DNA of 64,000 nt from Nocardia arthritidis (GTDB lineage: Bacteria; Actinomycetota; Actinomycetes; Mycobacteriales; Mycobacteriaceae): positions 930,001 to 994,000 of the forward strand of contig NZ_CP046172.1 of assembly GCF_011801145.1 (NCBI RefSeq), in the 5' to 3' direction. The position numbers and the translations under genes are program-made. Positions 33,294 through 42,211 of this stretch are shown here, one piece after another (the stretch's first letter is position 1; every line of letters begins with the position of its first letter). Under the pieces are notes generated by a model. The model was given only the letters and a program-made list of their open reading frames with translations, had not been told where the DNA came from and did not search any database.

Positions 33294-34765
33294 CCTCGAC
33301 CGTGCTGGAGGTGGATCCGCAGGTCTACTACGACGCGGCCACCTCGCTCAACCGCGTAGCGACCACGTTCTACCAAGCCCTGGAAACCCATTGGGGTGCA
33401 CTGGCGAACTGTGATTCGTCGGCCGGATCCTACGAGGAAGCGCGTACCTGGGCCGCCAGCTACGACGAGCACAGCATCACCGTGATCGCGCAGCTGAAGG
33501 CGCTGGCGCGGGCGGCGGGCAACTACGCCACCGTCGTGCAGCAGGCGGGCTATAACTACGCGCTGGCCGAGTACAACGCCACCAGCGGCGAGAAGGGCGC
33601 ACCCCCGGCACAGCCGGGGTTCCTGGCTCCGCCGATCCCGGCCGACCGGATGCTACCGCCCTCGGTCGGCGGCCCAGGGCAAGGGCTCGACGACGCCAAA
33701 GCCAAGGTACTGGGCCTAGTCGAAAAGGTCGGCATCATCGTGCCGGACGGCAACGCCACCAAACTGAGCAATCTGGCCGATACTTGGCGTCAGATCGCCG
33801 AGGGCGCCGAGCTGGCGGGGCTCCCGGCCGAACTGGACCGGATCGCGGCGCAGTTCGACGGCGTGAGCGCGCCGGAGCTGGCGTTCGTCACCCAGGATGT
33901 TCAGACCCTCAAGGACAGCACCCAAGCTGCGCTGGACGCGGCCCGCGAGATCGGGCAAGCCTGCCAGAAATTCCGGGAAGCGCTCGACCAGTTGCGCGAC
34001 AAGCTCAAGGAAATGCTCGAAGACCTCGGCAAACAGCTGGTCAAAGAGCTGGCGATCACCTACGCCATCGGCGCGGTCGCCTCCGCGGTGACCTTCGGTA
34101 TCGGCGTTGCGGTCGCCACCGCCCGCGCCCTGGAAATCACCGCCGAGGCGGCCGGACCGATCCGCACCACGATTATTTTCTGGAAAGGTAGAGAAAAGAT
34201 ATCGGAGGGCGTCAAGGTCACGAAAGATCTCAAGTCGTACGAAAAAGAGCTGAAACGCCTCGAAGAACTCGGCAAGAAAGACGCCAAAGCGACCGCGACG
34301 AAACCGGCGACGCTCACCAAATCGGAATCGGACGCGATCATCGACTACACCGGATCGGGCCATCAATTCAGCAACATTCCGTTGCGGAACGGCAGCGTCA
34401 CCCCACAGCAACAGGAATACATCAACACCCTGAACCGGGCGCTGGACAAGCTCCCGAACTACGAGGGTCCGGTGACTCGGATCACGAATTTGACGCCCGA
34501 GCAGATAGCCGCCTATCGGAGGATCCAAGAGACGAACGGCACGCGCATCGAAGAAGCGTTCACCTCCACCTCCCCGTTCAAGGACGCAGGCGGTGTCCGG
34601 GACGGCAACGTCGAATTTCGCATCTTCAGCAGGACGGGTAAAGACATTTCGTCGTACGGCCCGAATCCGGAAATCCTGTTCAAAACGGATACACCATTCA
34701 AGGTCACCAAGGTGGGCACCGACTGGTCGACCGGACGAACCATTATCCAAATGGTCGAAAAATGA
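33290..34765 (+). CDS. Type VII polymorphic toxin with ADP-ribosyltransferase domain
   Basis: A 491-residue protein. Residues 1-100 are helical and ESX-like; residues 100-320 are a long helical region including a hydrophobic stretch (LAITYAIGAVASAVTFGIGV). The C-terminal 130 residues match the exoenzyme-type ADP-ribosyltransferase fold: Arg397 in GPVTRIT, the STS motif (Ser426-Thr-Ser428 in EEAFTSTSPF) and Glu461 in GPNPEILFKTDTPFKV. The canonical E-x-E is N-P-E here, so the first Glu is replaced. Such domains modify host proteins with NAD. It is followed by an overlapping small acidic gene, a likely immunity gene. Confidence 0.85.
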   Translation: MTSTVLEVDPQVYYDAATSLNRVATTFYQALETHWGALANCDSSAGSYEEARTWAASYDEHSITVIAQLKALARAAGNYATVVQQAGYNYALAEYNATSGEKGAPPAQPGFLAPPIPADRMLPPSVGGPGQGLDDAKAKVLGLVEKVGIIVPDGNATKLSNLADTWRQIAEGAELAGLPAELDRIAAQFDGVSAPELAFVTQDVQTLKDSTQAALDAAREIGQACQKFREALDQLRDKLKEMLEDLGKQLVKELAITYAIGAVASAVTFGIGVAVATARALEITAEAAGPIRTTIIFWKGREKISEGVKVTKDLKSYEKELKRLEELGKKDAKATATKPATLTKSESDAIIDYTGSGHQFSNIPLRNGSVTPQQQEYINTLNRALDKLPNYEGPVTRITNLTPEQIAAYRRIQETNGTRIEEAFTSTSPFKDAGGVRDGNVEFRIFSRTGKDISSYGPNPEILFKTDTPFKVTKVGTDWSTGRTIIQMVEK

Positions 34766-34995
34766 GAGAAAGCGAGAGGGAAATGGTTCGTGAGAGGATC
34801 GGCGGCGGCATCTTCGACTACGACGACAACGAGCCTCTAGACCCCGAAATCCTGGCCAAGGCCGAGGCGGCGTTCGCCGAATTCGAGGCGCGTGAACCTC
34901 AGATCCGGTACGCTGATCTGCCAGAGCGGTTCCATGACGATTTGGTCGGCACCGAATTCGAGGGCTGGACACCACCCGAGACACCTGAGCAATAA
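34762..34995 (+). CDS. Small acidic protein, putative immunity protein for the ART toxin
   Basis: A 77-residue, strongly acidic protein (GGIFDYDDNEPLDPEILAKA; EFEAREPQIRY) starting at ATG 34762, which overlaps the toxin stop. Small acidic proteins made directly after a toxin typically bind and block it. No family recognised, so the immunity role rests on gene order, overlap and charge. Confidence 0.55.
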   Translation: MRESEREMVRERIGGGIFDYDDNEPLDPEILAKAEAAFAEFEAREPQIRYADLPERFHDDLVGTEFEGWTPPETPEQ

Positions 34996-35047
34996 CGAGA
35001 CAAAGGGACCAACCGGTGCCCGGTCCGACGCGGTCCGATGTGGGGCA

Positions 35048-38000
35048 TCAGATATCGAGTTCGTGATCGCTCCGAACCGTTCCCGCCGATGGTGACAGTG
35101 TGCCGTGCAGATGCGCGTCCATCGCAGTGAATCCCTGATGGCTGTTCGTTTCGCGCGAGGATTGTGCGGGCGCAGCCATTTTGCGGTGTCGACGTTCGTC
35201 GCAGGCAGTTGCCAACTGATGTCGGAACCATGAGGCATCGGCACCCGATGCGACTGCGGTCGCCGGGTGCGAGCAGGCCGCGTCCGACGGTATGGGTGGC
35301 TCGTCGACGGATGCCATTTGGTCGATGATGGCGAGTCGCTGATGGAGGCGATTGATTAGATCGTCCAGCTCGTCGTCGGTGAGCGTTTGCACCGGGGCGA
35401 TGCGGAAAGCGGCGTGCGGGGCAGCGTTGCTGCGCTGGCCGCGCTTGGTCGAGATCCTGAATTGCCGGTTCGTTTCGTGTTGTGATTCAGCTGCTTTGGG
35501 CGGAGCTGGTTGGCCATGTTGAGCGACGGTTGCACGGGCGTTGAGTTCCCTGACCAGCCGCCAGTACAACGCGGCGGCTGGCAGTTCGTCGGGCAGCGGC
35601 TGGGCGTGGATCGTGCCGATCACGACCGAGCCGATGTCTGGGTCCATGTTGGAGGCGCGGTCGAGCTGTTCGGCGAGGATTGGCCAGAAGGGGTCGGCAA
35701 GAATCGCTTCTCCGTCACTGCTGACGAGTGTTGCCGCCCATCGGTTGTTCAAGCGTTCGGCATCGCTGCCGATCGCCTCCGCCACCGAGCGGTTGAGTTG
35801 GTCTTGGTAGAGGCGTTCGGCATTTGGGTAGCGGCGGGGTCGTCCGGTCGGACGCCGATCGGCGTCATCGATCTGAAGCGCTGCACGCCAGACCGTTAGC
35901 CTGCCGAGCAGCTCCGGATAGGTGCCGACGAAGGCCCATGCCCATGCCGGTGCGCTGGCGAAGCTGAAGCTGCGAGCGCGTTTTTCGACCTGCTCGGCAA
36001 GGTCGGTGACCAGAGCGGTACGCGTGCGCAGGTAGGGGCCGTAGTCGGGGTGATGGAGCAGAGCTTGCGGTACCGCGGGCAACCACGGTACCGGGCCGAC
36101 ACCTGCGGAGTGTTTACCGCTGGCATCGAGCCGCCAATCGAGTACTGCGGCAACGTCGTCAGCGGTTTCCAGTTCGCGCTCGGCGGCGGCCTGTCGTAGC
36201 TCGGCGATGGGATCGAGGCCCTCGAGCGCGATCCTGGCAAGGTGTCCGCGGAGCACCGGCCATGCCGGCTGATCGGTCAGTCCGGTGTACACGCTGTCGG
36301 CTTCTCGATCGATTCGGTCCATCACTTCTGGGCCGACGACGTCTTCGGCGATGGCACCGATGGAGTCGACATAGGCATCGACCGCGGGCCCGAGCCTGCG
36401 GATCGGGTCGTGGGATTCGCGCTGGACGGTCGTTGCCGAACGCTGCGCACTGTCGCGACCGATGATCGCGGTGAGCCGGTCGACGGTGGTCTCCGGATGC
36501 AGCGCCTGGTAGGTCCATGGGCTTTGCTCGCTGCCGTCGGTTGCTGTCGGAACGTAGATGTAGTTGGCGTGCCGACCGCGGGTGACCATGACATAGAGCA
36601 TCGCGCGATCTTCGTGACCGGCGAGCACGCCGTGGCACACGTCGGTGGTGATGCCCTGGGCTGTGCTGATCGTGCTGGCGTAACCCAAATCAACATCGGC
36701 TGCGACGTATTCCGGCGGCAAGATGACGCGTCGGTGCGACCGCAGATGGGTTACCTCCAAGCTGCCGTCCGGATTCACGGACATGACGAGCCATCGGTAT
36801 CCGTTGCGCACCGAATCGGTTGCTGAGATGCGCAATCGAGAGTCGTTGCGGCGCGTGATGATCAGATCACCCGCACCGACCATCAGGCCGTCGGCGAGTT
36901 CGACTTCCTGCCCCGCGCGCCCGCCATTAGCAAGGAGTGCGGCGATCCGGTCTGTCCTGGCTCGCTCGTTCAGCGCGCGCACGATCTCGTGCGTCGGGGC
37001 GAGCATGACAGCATCTTTCCCGTCGGCAATGTCGCGGTTCCAGGCGCGGTAGGCGGCGTCCTGGATCGCTGCGGGGGTGCCCGCGTGGATGCGGCCGAGG
37101 TCGAGATAGTGGGCGATGGCGGTGGGATCGCCGGAACGCAGTGCCAGGCTTGCTGGACCTTCCGCACGGTCGTGGAACCTCATCACGTCGGTCAGGGTGT
37201 GGGCGTTGGTTGTCTCGACGACGTCGCGCACGATGCCACCGGCCGCGACAGAGGCGAGCTGGTGGTCATCGCCGATACCGCGGACGGTCGCGCCGCGCTT
37301 ACGTAGGAAGGCGATGGCCAGGTCGAGCTTCAAGGTGCTGGCTTTGGCGATCTCGTCGATGACGATCAGATGGTTCGGACCGATGTCGTGAATCCATTGC
37401 GGGACAACCGGATCGTCCCCGGCGAGAAGGCGCTGAAGGGTGTAGGTCAGCTTGTCGATCGTGTAGGTGGGAGCCCCGATTTCCTCCCCGAGGATCGCCG
37501 CTGCAGCGGCGGTCGGTGCGAGACCGAGAACGGTGCCGGACTCGGCGGTCCATGCCTTCGTCAGGACTTGCATCGCGGTGGTTTTACCGGTGCCCGCCGG
37601 TGCGGTCGCGACAGCGAATTGCGCGCCGGACGTCGCGAACTCACGCACGAGCGCGACCTGCCCAGCGTTGAGGCTTCTCCCACTGGCGGTCGCGAAATCG
37701 CGGACCGCCGCGTCGACGGTGCTGCGGGAGATCGCTTTCCCCGCGCCGCCATGGGCCGCGGCAAGGAGGCGGCGCTCGGCCGCCAGGATGCGGGCGGAGG
37801 TGTACTGCTGCGAGCCCGCGCTGTGGTAGACATTCGTGCCATCGCGACGCAGCAACAGGGCAGGGGTAGGGAACTGGTCGGGTTCGCGCCGGGTGATCGA
37901 TCGGCTCGGCGCCAACGCTTCGCGGACAACCGCATCGGTGATGTCCGCCCACCGCTCGTCCGGAATCCGGCCGCGAACAAGACGCTGAACCTCTGACCGG

Positions 38001-39427
38001 ACGTGAGTCTCCCGCCAGGTCGCGCGTTCTTCGGAGACGATCGCGATCACCTCGTCCGCGGCGCGGGCGATCCACTCGGAATCAACGGTTTCGTACGACC
38101 GCTGAGGGGGACAGCACGCCGTATTGACCATCGCCGCAACGGCGCTCGGTGAACCCAGAACCTCGACCGCTTCGTCCCACCAACTCGCCCGCTGCTCGCC
38201 GAGTGAGCGAAGCTCGTGCTTGGCTTCGCGAGTCTCCAGAGTGGCCCGCTCGGCGAGCTCCAGCATCTCCTTGGGCGTCGGCTCACGATGGTGGGCATGC
38301 TGGAACTGGGTCGCCAGCTGCCCCAATCGGTCCTCGATTTGCGCGCGGCGCCGCGACCATCGCCGACACAATTCCCGGTCGACGCCGATGATCTCGCGCG
38401 TCGGCCGCTTGGATGGATCAGGGTGCGGCACGGTTTCGAACGCAACGCCGACCAACCGGGCGAGATGGATCTCAAGCCTCGAGTTATAGATCTCGGAGGC
38501 GGTGACGGTGCCCTGGTAAATCATCCGGCCGTCGAGTGCATACCAACTACCGGCCAGCGTCCGGACCTTGTTCGCCAGCACGAGGTGCGTGTGCAAATCA
38601 GGGTCACCGGCACGGCTGTCCCGGTGGACGAACGCCGTCCCGATCAGGCCCTCGACATCCAGTTGCCGATATCCGTTGCGGCCGACCCGCGTATAGGTGT
38701 GGTGCCGTTCAAGATAGGAAAGGGCGTCGGCGACGGCGGCATCGTGCGCGGACCGGATCCGCGCCGCGACAGGACATGGTGCGATAGCCCAGAGCGCGGA
38801 CACGCTCTTGGGCGGCGAGAAGGTCACATCGAAACCGGCCACCGCGGTGGTCTTGTTGCGCGAATGCCGCGCCACCCAGCCCGACAACTCGCGGTCGTTG
38901 AGCGGGGGACGAGAAAGCTCTTCCTGGAACATTTTTCGCGCCACCTGGGTGCGGATCTCGGCGCGCTCGTCCTCCGGCAACGCCGCGTTGCCAGGAAGCC
39001 CGCGGGCATGATTCGCAGCGGCGAACGCTTCCGCGCAGCGTTGGCGGTACTCGCCAGCTCCGGAATAGATCCTGAACGGATTACCGAGCCGAGTCGCCGC
39101 CAGCGCCGCCCGCGCGGCGTCTTTTGCCTTTGCGCCCCTTGCGATCTCGGCGCGACGAACTTCTGCCTCGATCACCGTCGCGTTCGGGTGGCGCCCCTCG
39201 CCGTAGAGGGCCTTCATCTGCTCCTCCGACACGCGGTCCCCGACAGCGATGTCGTCGAAGGCGATCAGCCCGGAACCACACCACGTCCCCGGCGATTCAC
39301 CCTTCGCAGTGTAGTAATCCGCCAGCGCCGACCGCCCGCGACTGGAAGCGTCGTAGGCGGCTATTTGGCGGATGTAATAGCTGTACCCGTCGCCAGCGGA
39401 AAGCTTGTGAAGCGTCGCGGTCACCAT
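35048..39427 (-). CDS. MobF-family relaxase-helicase (TraA/TrwC-like)
   Basis: A 1459-residue protein. It opens with the relaxase start VTATLHKLSAGDGYSYYIRQ, where the Tyr cluster (15, 17, 18) holds the nicking residue. The HUH metal site is in DPDLHTHLVLANK, and VAGFDVTFSPPKSVSALWA is the usual TrwC motif. The middle has a RecD-like helicase with Walker A TAPAGTGKTTAMQ and HLIVIDEIAKAS as Walker B. It nicks oriT, stays bound to the transferred strand and unwinds it. I start at ATG 39427 because homology begins there; an upstream frame extends to 39517. It is transcribed opposite to the T4SS operon. Confidence 0.92.
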   Translation of the reverse strand: MVTATLHKLSAGDGYSYYIRQIAAYDASSRGRSALADYYTAKGESPGTWCGSGLIAFDDIAVGDRVSEEQMKALYGEGRHPNATVIEAEVRRAEIARGAKAKDAARAALAATRLGNPFRIYSGAGEYRQRCAEAFAAANHARGLPGNAALPEDERAEIRTQVARKMFQEELSRPPLNDRELSGWVARHSRNKTTAVAGFDVTFSPPKSVSALWAIAPCPVAARIRSAHDAAVADALSYLERHHTYTRVGRNGYRQLDVEGLIGTAFVHRDSRAGDPDLHTHLVLANKVRTLAGSWYALDGRMIYQGTVTASEIYNSRLEIHLARLVGVAFETVPHPDPSKRPTREIIGVDRELCRRWSRRRAQIEDRLGQLATQFQHAHHREPTPKEMLELAERATLETREAKHELRSLGEQRASWWDEAVEVLGSPSAVAAMVNTACCPPQRSYETVDSEWIARAADEVIAIVSEERATWRETHVRSEVQRLVRGRIPDERWADITDAVVREALAPSRSITRREPDQFPTPALLLRRDGTNVYHSAGSQQYTSARILAAERRLLAAAHGGAGKAISRSTVDAAVRDFATASGRSLNAGQVALVREFATSGAQFAVATAPAGTGKTTAMQVLTKAWTAESGTVLGLAPTAAAAAILGEEIGAPTYTIDKLTYTLQRLLAGDDPVVPQWIHDIGPNHLIVIDEIAKASTLKLDLAIAFLRKRGATVRGIGDDHQLASVAAGGIVRDVVETTNAHTLTDVMRFHDRAEGPASLALRSGDPTAIAHYLDLGRIHAGTPAAIQDAAYRAWNRDIADGKDAVMLAPTHEIVRALNERARTDRIAALLANGGRAGQEVELADGLMVGAGDLIITRRNDSRLRISATDSVRNGYRWLVMSVNPDGSLEVTHLRSHRRVILPPEYVAADVDLGYASTISTAQGITTDVCHGVLAGHEDRAMLYVMVTRGRHANYIYVPTATDGSEQSPWTYQALHPETTVDRLTAIIGRDSAQRSATTVQRESHDPIRRLGPAVDAYVDSIGAIAEDVVGPEVMDRIDREADSVYTGLTDQPAWPVLRGHLARIALEGLDPIAELRQAAAERELETADDVAAVLDWRLDASGKHSAGVGPVPWLPAVPQALLHHPDYGPYLRTRTALVTDLAEQVEKRARSFSFASAPAWAWAFVGTYPELLGRLTVWRAALQIDDADRRPTGRPRRYPNAERLYQDQLNRSVAEAIGSDAERLNNRWAATLVSSDGEAILADPFWPILAEQLDRASNMDPDIGSVVIGTIHAQPLPDELPAAALYWRLVRELNARATVAQHGQPAPPKAAESQHETNRQFRISTKRGQRSNAAPHAAFRIAPVQTLTDDELDDLINRLHQRLAIIDQMASVDEPPIPSDAACSHPATAVASGADASWFRHQLATACDERRHRKMAAPAQSSRETNSHQGFTAMDAHLHGTLSPSAGTVRSDHELDI

Positions 39428-39598
39428 CTCGATTATACCGCCGTTATTGGTTCGTGATCCTGTATGCAAGAGGTGTGGAAAAGCGTATTTGGCGTTGGTT
39501 ATGGCATGTGATGGCAATTAGTCATATGTGTTTCGGCGGCACTTCAAAGGTATAATTACATCAAATTGTCGGTTCTTAATGTGCTGGGGGTTGTGGCT
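39428..39598. other. Candidate oriT region
   Basis: An AT-rich gap (TATAATTACATCAAATTG, GCAATTAGTCATATG) between the divergent relaxase and accessory genes. MobF systems usually carry oriT next to the relaxase gene, and this is the only AT-rich intergenic stretch beside it. A near-repeat GGCATGTGATGGCA lies at about 39503-39516. No nic sequence could be recognised, so this is positional evidence only. Confidence 0.35.
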
Positions 39599-39994
39599 AT
39601 GGTTGCTAGGAAATCTTCGGCGGTCGCGGCGCGCAGGCTGGCCCGGGAACGGCTTGCGCTGGAGCGTGCAAAACAAGCCGAGCGGAACAAAGCCAATGAA
39701 GCCGACCTCGTGGAATATCTGCTTCTCGGGCAGCGCATCGAGACGGCCAATGTCGAATACGCGGAATCGGTATCAGCCGCACGAGATCGTCACGACCAAA
39801 CTATTGCGATACTGCGGCAGCGACAAGCCGACTGCCTGCGGCAAATGAGCGGTCGCGGCGAGATGGACGCCAGCATCGCCGACCGTGTCGGCATGCCGAT
39901 AAAAGAAGTTCGCCGTATTACCAGGACAAGGACGAATGGGCGGGCGAGCAATCGCCGCGGTGCGGAGGAAGGCGGGACAGAGCATGGGTGCTGA
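39599..39994 (+). CDS. Possible relaxosome accessory DNA-binding protein
   Basis: A 131-residue basic protein. The N-terminal half is a charged coiled-coil-like helix (ARRLARERLALERAKQAERN) and the C-terminal part looks like a helix-turn-helix (DASIADRVGMPIKEVRRITR), then a basic tail. I use ATG 39599 as start with GGGGG about 10 nt upstream; other GTG starts lie upstream. It is divergent from the relaxase gene across the candidate oriT, where accessory DNA-bending proteins are often found. Its stop overlaps the next gene by 11 nt. Confidence 0.5.
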   Translation: MVARKSSAVAARRLARERLALERAKQAERNKANEADLVEYLLLGQRIETANVEYAESVSAARDRHDQTIAILRQRQADCLRQMSGRGEMDASIADRVGMPIKEVRRITRTRTNGRASNRRGAEEGGTEHGC

Positions 39995-40727
39995 CCAGAG
40001 CCGCTCCGGCGCGGTCGTCACCTGCACCACCGCGCGCATTCACGGCATCCAGGACGGGCGGATCAGCGCGAGCTTTGCGCGAACACCCGAAGCGTTCGTC
40101 AGCGTGGCTTGGGGGCGTATCGGGCTGCGGTTCCTGACGGCCAACGCCGCCCAAGGGGTGCTGGAGGGATTCGCCGCTGTTCGCGCCCACTTGATCGGCC
40201 TCGAATACGCTGCCCCGATACCCAGCGACGGTGCCGACCACGAGTACGGACAATCGGCGGTGATGCTGACCTGGGAGCGGCGCACCCCATACGCGGTCGT
40301 CAGACGCGATGCCTACAGCAAGGTTCACCAGCGCACGGTCCGCTGGATCGATCTGCACATGGGCCCCGTCACCTGGCAGATCGTCGACCGGACCGGGTAC
40401 AACAGCGTCATCAGCATCCTGAAAGATGCCCACCGCACGGCCGTCGCAGTGTGCCGTGACGGGAGCAAATTCCGCGCCGACCCGACCAAAGACAACTATC
40501 GAGGACCCGACTTCGAAACGCTGTACAAACTCACTCGCGAGCGCCACAAGCCGACCGGCAAACCCAGTCCAGCGCAGCGTGACGCACCTTCCGAGGGCGC
40601 GTACACCAATTCGCTGATCCAGATGGCATCCAACTCCGCGCCAGCAGCAACTCAACCTGGAAAGGACGGATCTCTTCCGACCCGCACAGCGTCCACCGCC
40701 GACCACAGCACCGATCTCGATCTGTAG
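39984..40727 (+). CDS. Hypothetical protein of the relaxase-accessory operon
   Basis: A 247-residue soluble protein from ATG 39984. It has a strand-rich central part (FVSVAWGRIGLRFLTANAAQG; SAVMLTWERRTPYAVVRRDA; VRWIDLHMGPVTWQIVDRTG) and a Ser/Pro/Thr-rich C-terminus. There is no membrane segment or nucleotide motif. It follows the small basic protein with overlap, so it is probably made together with it. I recognise no family. Confidence 0.5.
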   Translation: MGADQSRSGAVVTCTTARIHGIQDGRISASFARTPEAFVSVAWGRIGLRFLTANAAQGVLEGFAAVRAHLIGLEYAAPIPSDGADHEYGQSAVMLTWERRTPYAVVRRDAYSKVHQRTVRWIDLHMGPVTWQIVDRTGYNSVISILKDAHRTAVAVCRDGSKFRADPTKDNYRGPDFETLYKLTRERHKPTGKPSPAQRDAPSEGAYTNSLIQMASNSAPAATQPGKDGSLPTRTASTADHSTDLDL

Positions 40728-40732
40728 GCGAC

Positions 40733-40758
40733 TGTGGACAATGCCCGAGTTATCCACA
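40733..40758. promoter_or_regulatory. Pair of inverted DnaA-box-like sites
   Basis: TGTGGACAA (40733-40741; reverse complement TTGTCCACA) and TTATCCACA (40750-40758) face each other 8 bp apart. Both match DnaA-box consensus forms; TTGTCCACA is the favoured actinobacterial version. The pair lies in a 119-bp gap beside the relaxase-accessory genes. Only two boxes were seen, so a full origin is not claimed. Confidence 0.45.
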
Positions 40759-40846
40759 AGATGGTGCCGACGGCCAGCGCCGGCCTGACGAACGTGCTGC
40801 GCTTGTTTGCAAGGGATCCGCACTCCAACATCTACGGAGGAGCATC

Positions 40847-41131
40847 ATGACGACCTGGACACTAACCATCGAGCAACTTGGCAGTCACGGCAGCATTCAC
40901 GGCCAAGCCCGCGGCCATCAGGAGGCGACGGCTGCGTTAGTCGACGCAGTTCGTGGCCACATACTCGATGCAGTTGTGCCTGCCAAGTACGCCCTCGATA
41001 TCGACGGCGAGGCAGTTGCGTTGCTGGTCTGCGTCGACGATGGACGTGGTCGGCCGGACATGGCCGCCACCCTGGAACTGCTTGAGCGCATCAACCTCGC
41101 CGAGAACCTACGCACCGTCACCGTTGACTGA
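40847..41131 (+). CDS. Small hypothetical protein with clear ribosome site
   Basis: A 94-residue protein from ATG 40847 with GGAGGA 5 nt upstream. It has two strand-helix units (TLTIEQLGSHGSIHG, YALDIDGEAVALLVCVDDG) and ends in a helix and the strand LRTVTVD. Soluble and acidic. The broken gene at 41124 overlaps its end, so they once formed an operon. No family recognised. Confidence 0.6.
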   Translation: MTTWTLTIEQLGSHGSIHGQARGHQEATAALVDAVRGHILDAVVPAKYALDIDGEAVALLVCVDDGRGRPDMAATLELLERINLAENLRTVTVD

Positions 41132-41289
41132 TGCGACCAGCCTGGAAGGTGACGTGAACGCGTTCCAGCTCGTGGCGTAGGGACCCAACGATGTGCTGTC
41201 AAGGAACTCGATGCGGCCCGGCGAGCGAAGCCATTGCGGAAGCGCGTGCTATCGCTGCCGACCGCAGAGGAACAAGCTGCGCAACAGAG
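41124..41289 (+). pseudogene. 5' part of a gene broken by nonsense, frameshift and IS21 insertion
   Basis: From TTG 41124 the frame reads MTDATSLEGDVNAFQLVA then hits TAG, yet it continues sensibly with GPNDV. A one-base shift then leads to AVKELDAARRAKPLRK and TAEEQAAQQ, ending at the IS21 element. Removing the element and one ACAGAG copy joins exactly to the 3' part at 43927. So three separate lesions mark an old pseudogene. Function unknown; the intact product would be about 115 residues. Confidence 0.5.
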
Positions 41290-41395
41290 TGTCGCCTGCC
41301 AGCCTGAAGGGACCATTGGGTTGCCATGAGCATGGGACCGGGTTGGGTCCGGTCGCGGGCCGTGTGCTGATGGTGGCCGACGATCGGGCTGTTGG

Positions 41396-42211
41396 TCAAT
41401 CCGAGTGGGCCGGATCGGCTGGTTTGCCGCGGCGGGGCTTCTGCCGTTGCCGGTAGGATTCGCCCTCGACGACGAGTTCGTAGGCCGCGGACTGGAGCCG
41501 GTCCATCGCCGATTGCGCCAGCAGTGGGTCGGCCATCATGGTCAGGATCTCCGGAGGTTCCCGGTTGCTGGTGATCACCGTGGAGGCCTTGCGGTGGCGC
41601 TCGACGATCAGTTCGTAGAAGTCGTTGGTCTCGGGTGCTTCGAGTCGGTGCAGGGCCAGGTCATCGATGATCAGCAAGTCGACGCGGTGCAGTTTGCGCA
41701 TCTCGTCTTCGTAGCTGCTGTCGAGGCGTGCTCCGCGCAGTCGTTTGAACAGTTTGTCGGCGCGTTCGGTGTGAACAGTGTGGTGGCGGCGGACCGCGAT
41801 GTGTCCTAATGCGTTGGCCAGGAACGTCTTTCCGACCCCGACCGGCCCCATGATCAATACGTTGTAGGCGTCGGCGAGGAACCTCATCGAGGTGAGTTCG
41901 GCCCAGAGTTCGCGGTCGAAGGTGACCGCGGTCGAGTCGTCCCATGCCGCCAGGTGCATCTGCGGGTCCAGGTGGGCGGTCTTGGCGCGGCGTTGCTCGG
42001 ATTGCCGGTCGCGGCGGGCGACCTCGTCGGCGAACAGCATTTCCAGGAAATCGTGGTGCGGCAGCCGATTCGACCGTGCCAACGCCAACCGCTCGGGGAG
42101 GGTGTCCAGGAGCTGGCCGAGCTTGAGCCTGCGCATCAGCGACTTCAGCTCCGGGGTGATCTCGATCGGTTTGACCGCCGGGTCGGCGGCGGGACGGCGA
42201 GTGGCGCTCAT
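41396..42211 (-). CDS. istB: IS21 helper ATPase IstB
   Basis: A 271-residue AAA+ ATPase with Walker A GPVGVGKTFLANALG and Walker B LLIIDDLAL, then STVITSNREP as sensor region. IstB shapes target DNA and stimulates the IstA transposase. It starts at ATG 42211, overlapping the istA stop (ATGA), the normal arrangement in this family. The C-terminus is Arg-rich (RQRQKPRRGKPAD). Confidence 0.92.
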   Translation of the reverse strand: MSATRRPAADPAVKPIEITPELKSLMRRLKLGQLLDTLPERLALARSNRLPHHDFLEMLFADEVARRDRQSEQRRAKTAHLDPQMHLAAWDDSTAVTFDRELWAELTSMRFLADAYNVLIMGPVGVGKTFLANALGHIAVRRHHTVHTERADKLFKRLRGARLDSSYEDEMRKLHRVDLLIIDDLALHRLEAPETNDFYELIVERHRKASTVITSNREPPEILTMMADPLLAQSAMDRLQSAAYELVVEGESYRQRQKPRRGKPADPAHSD

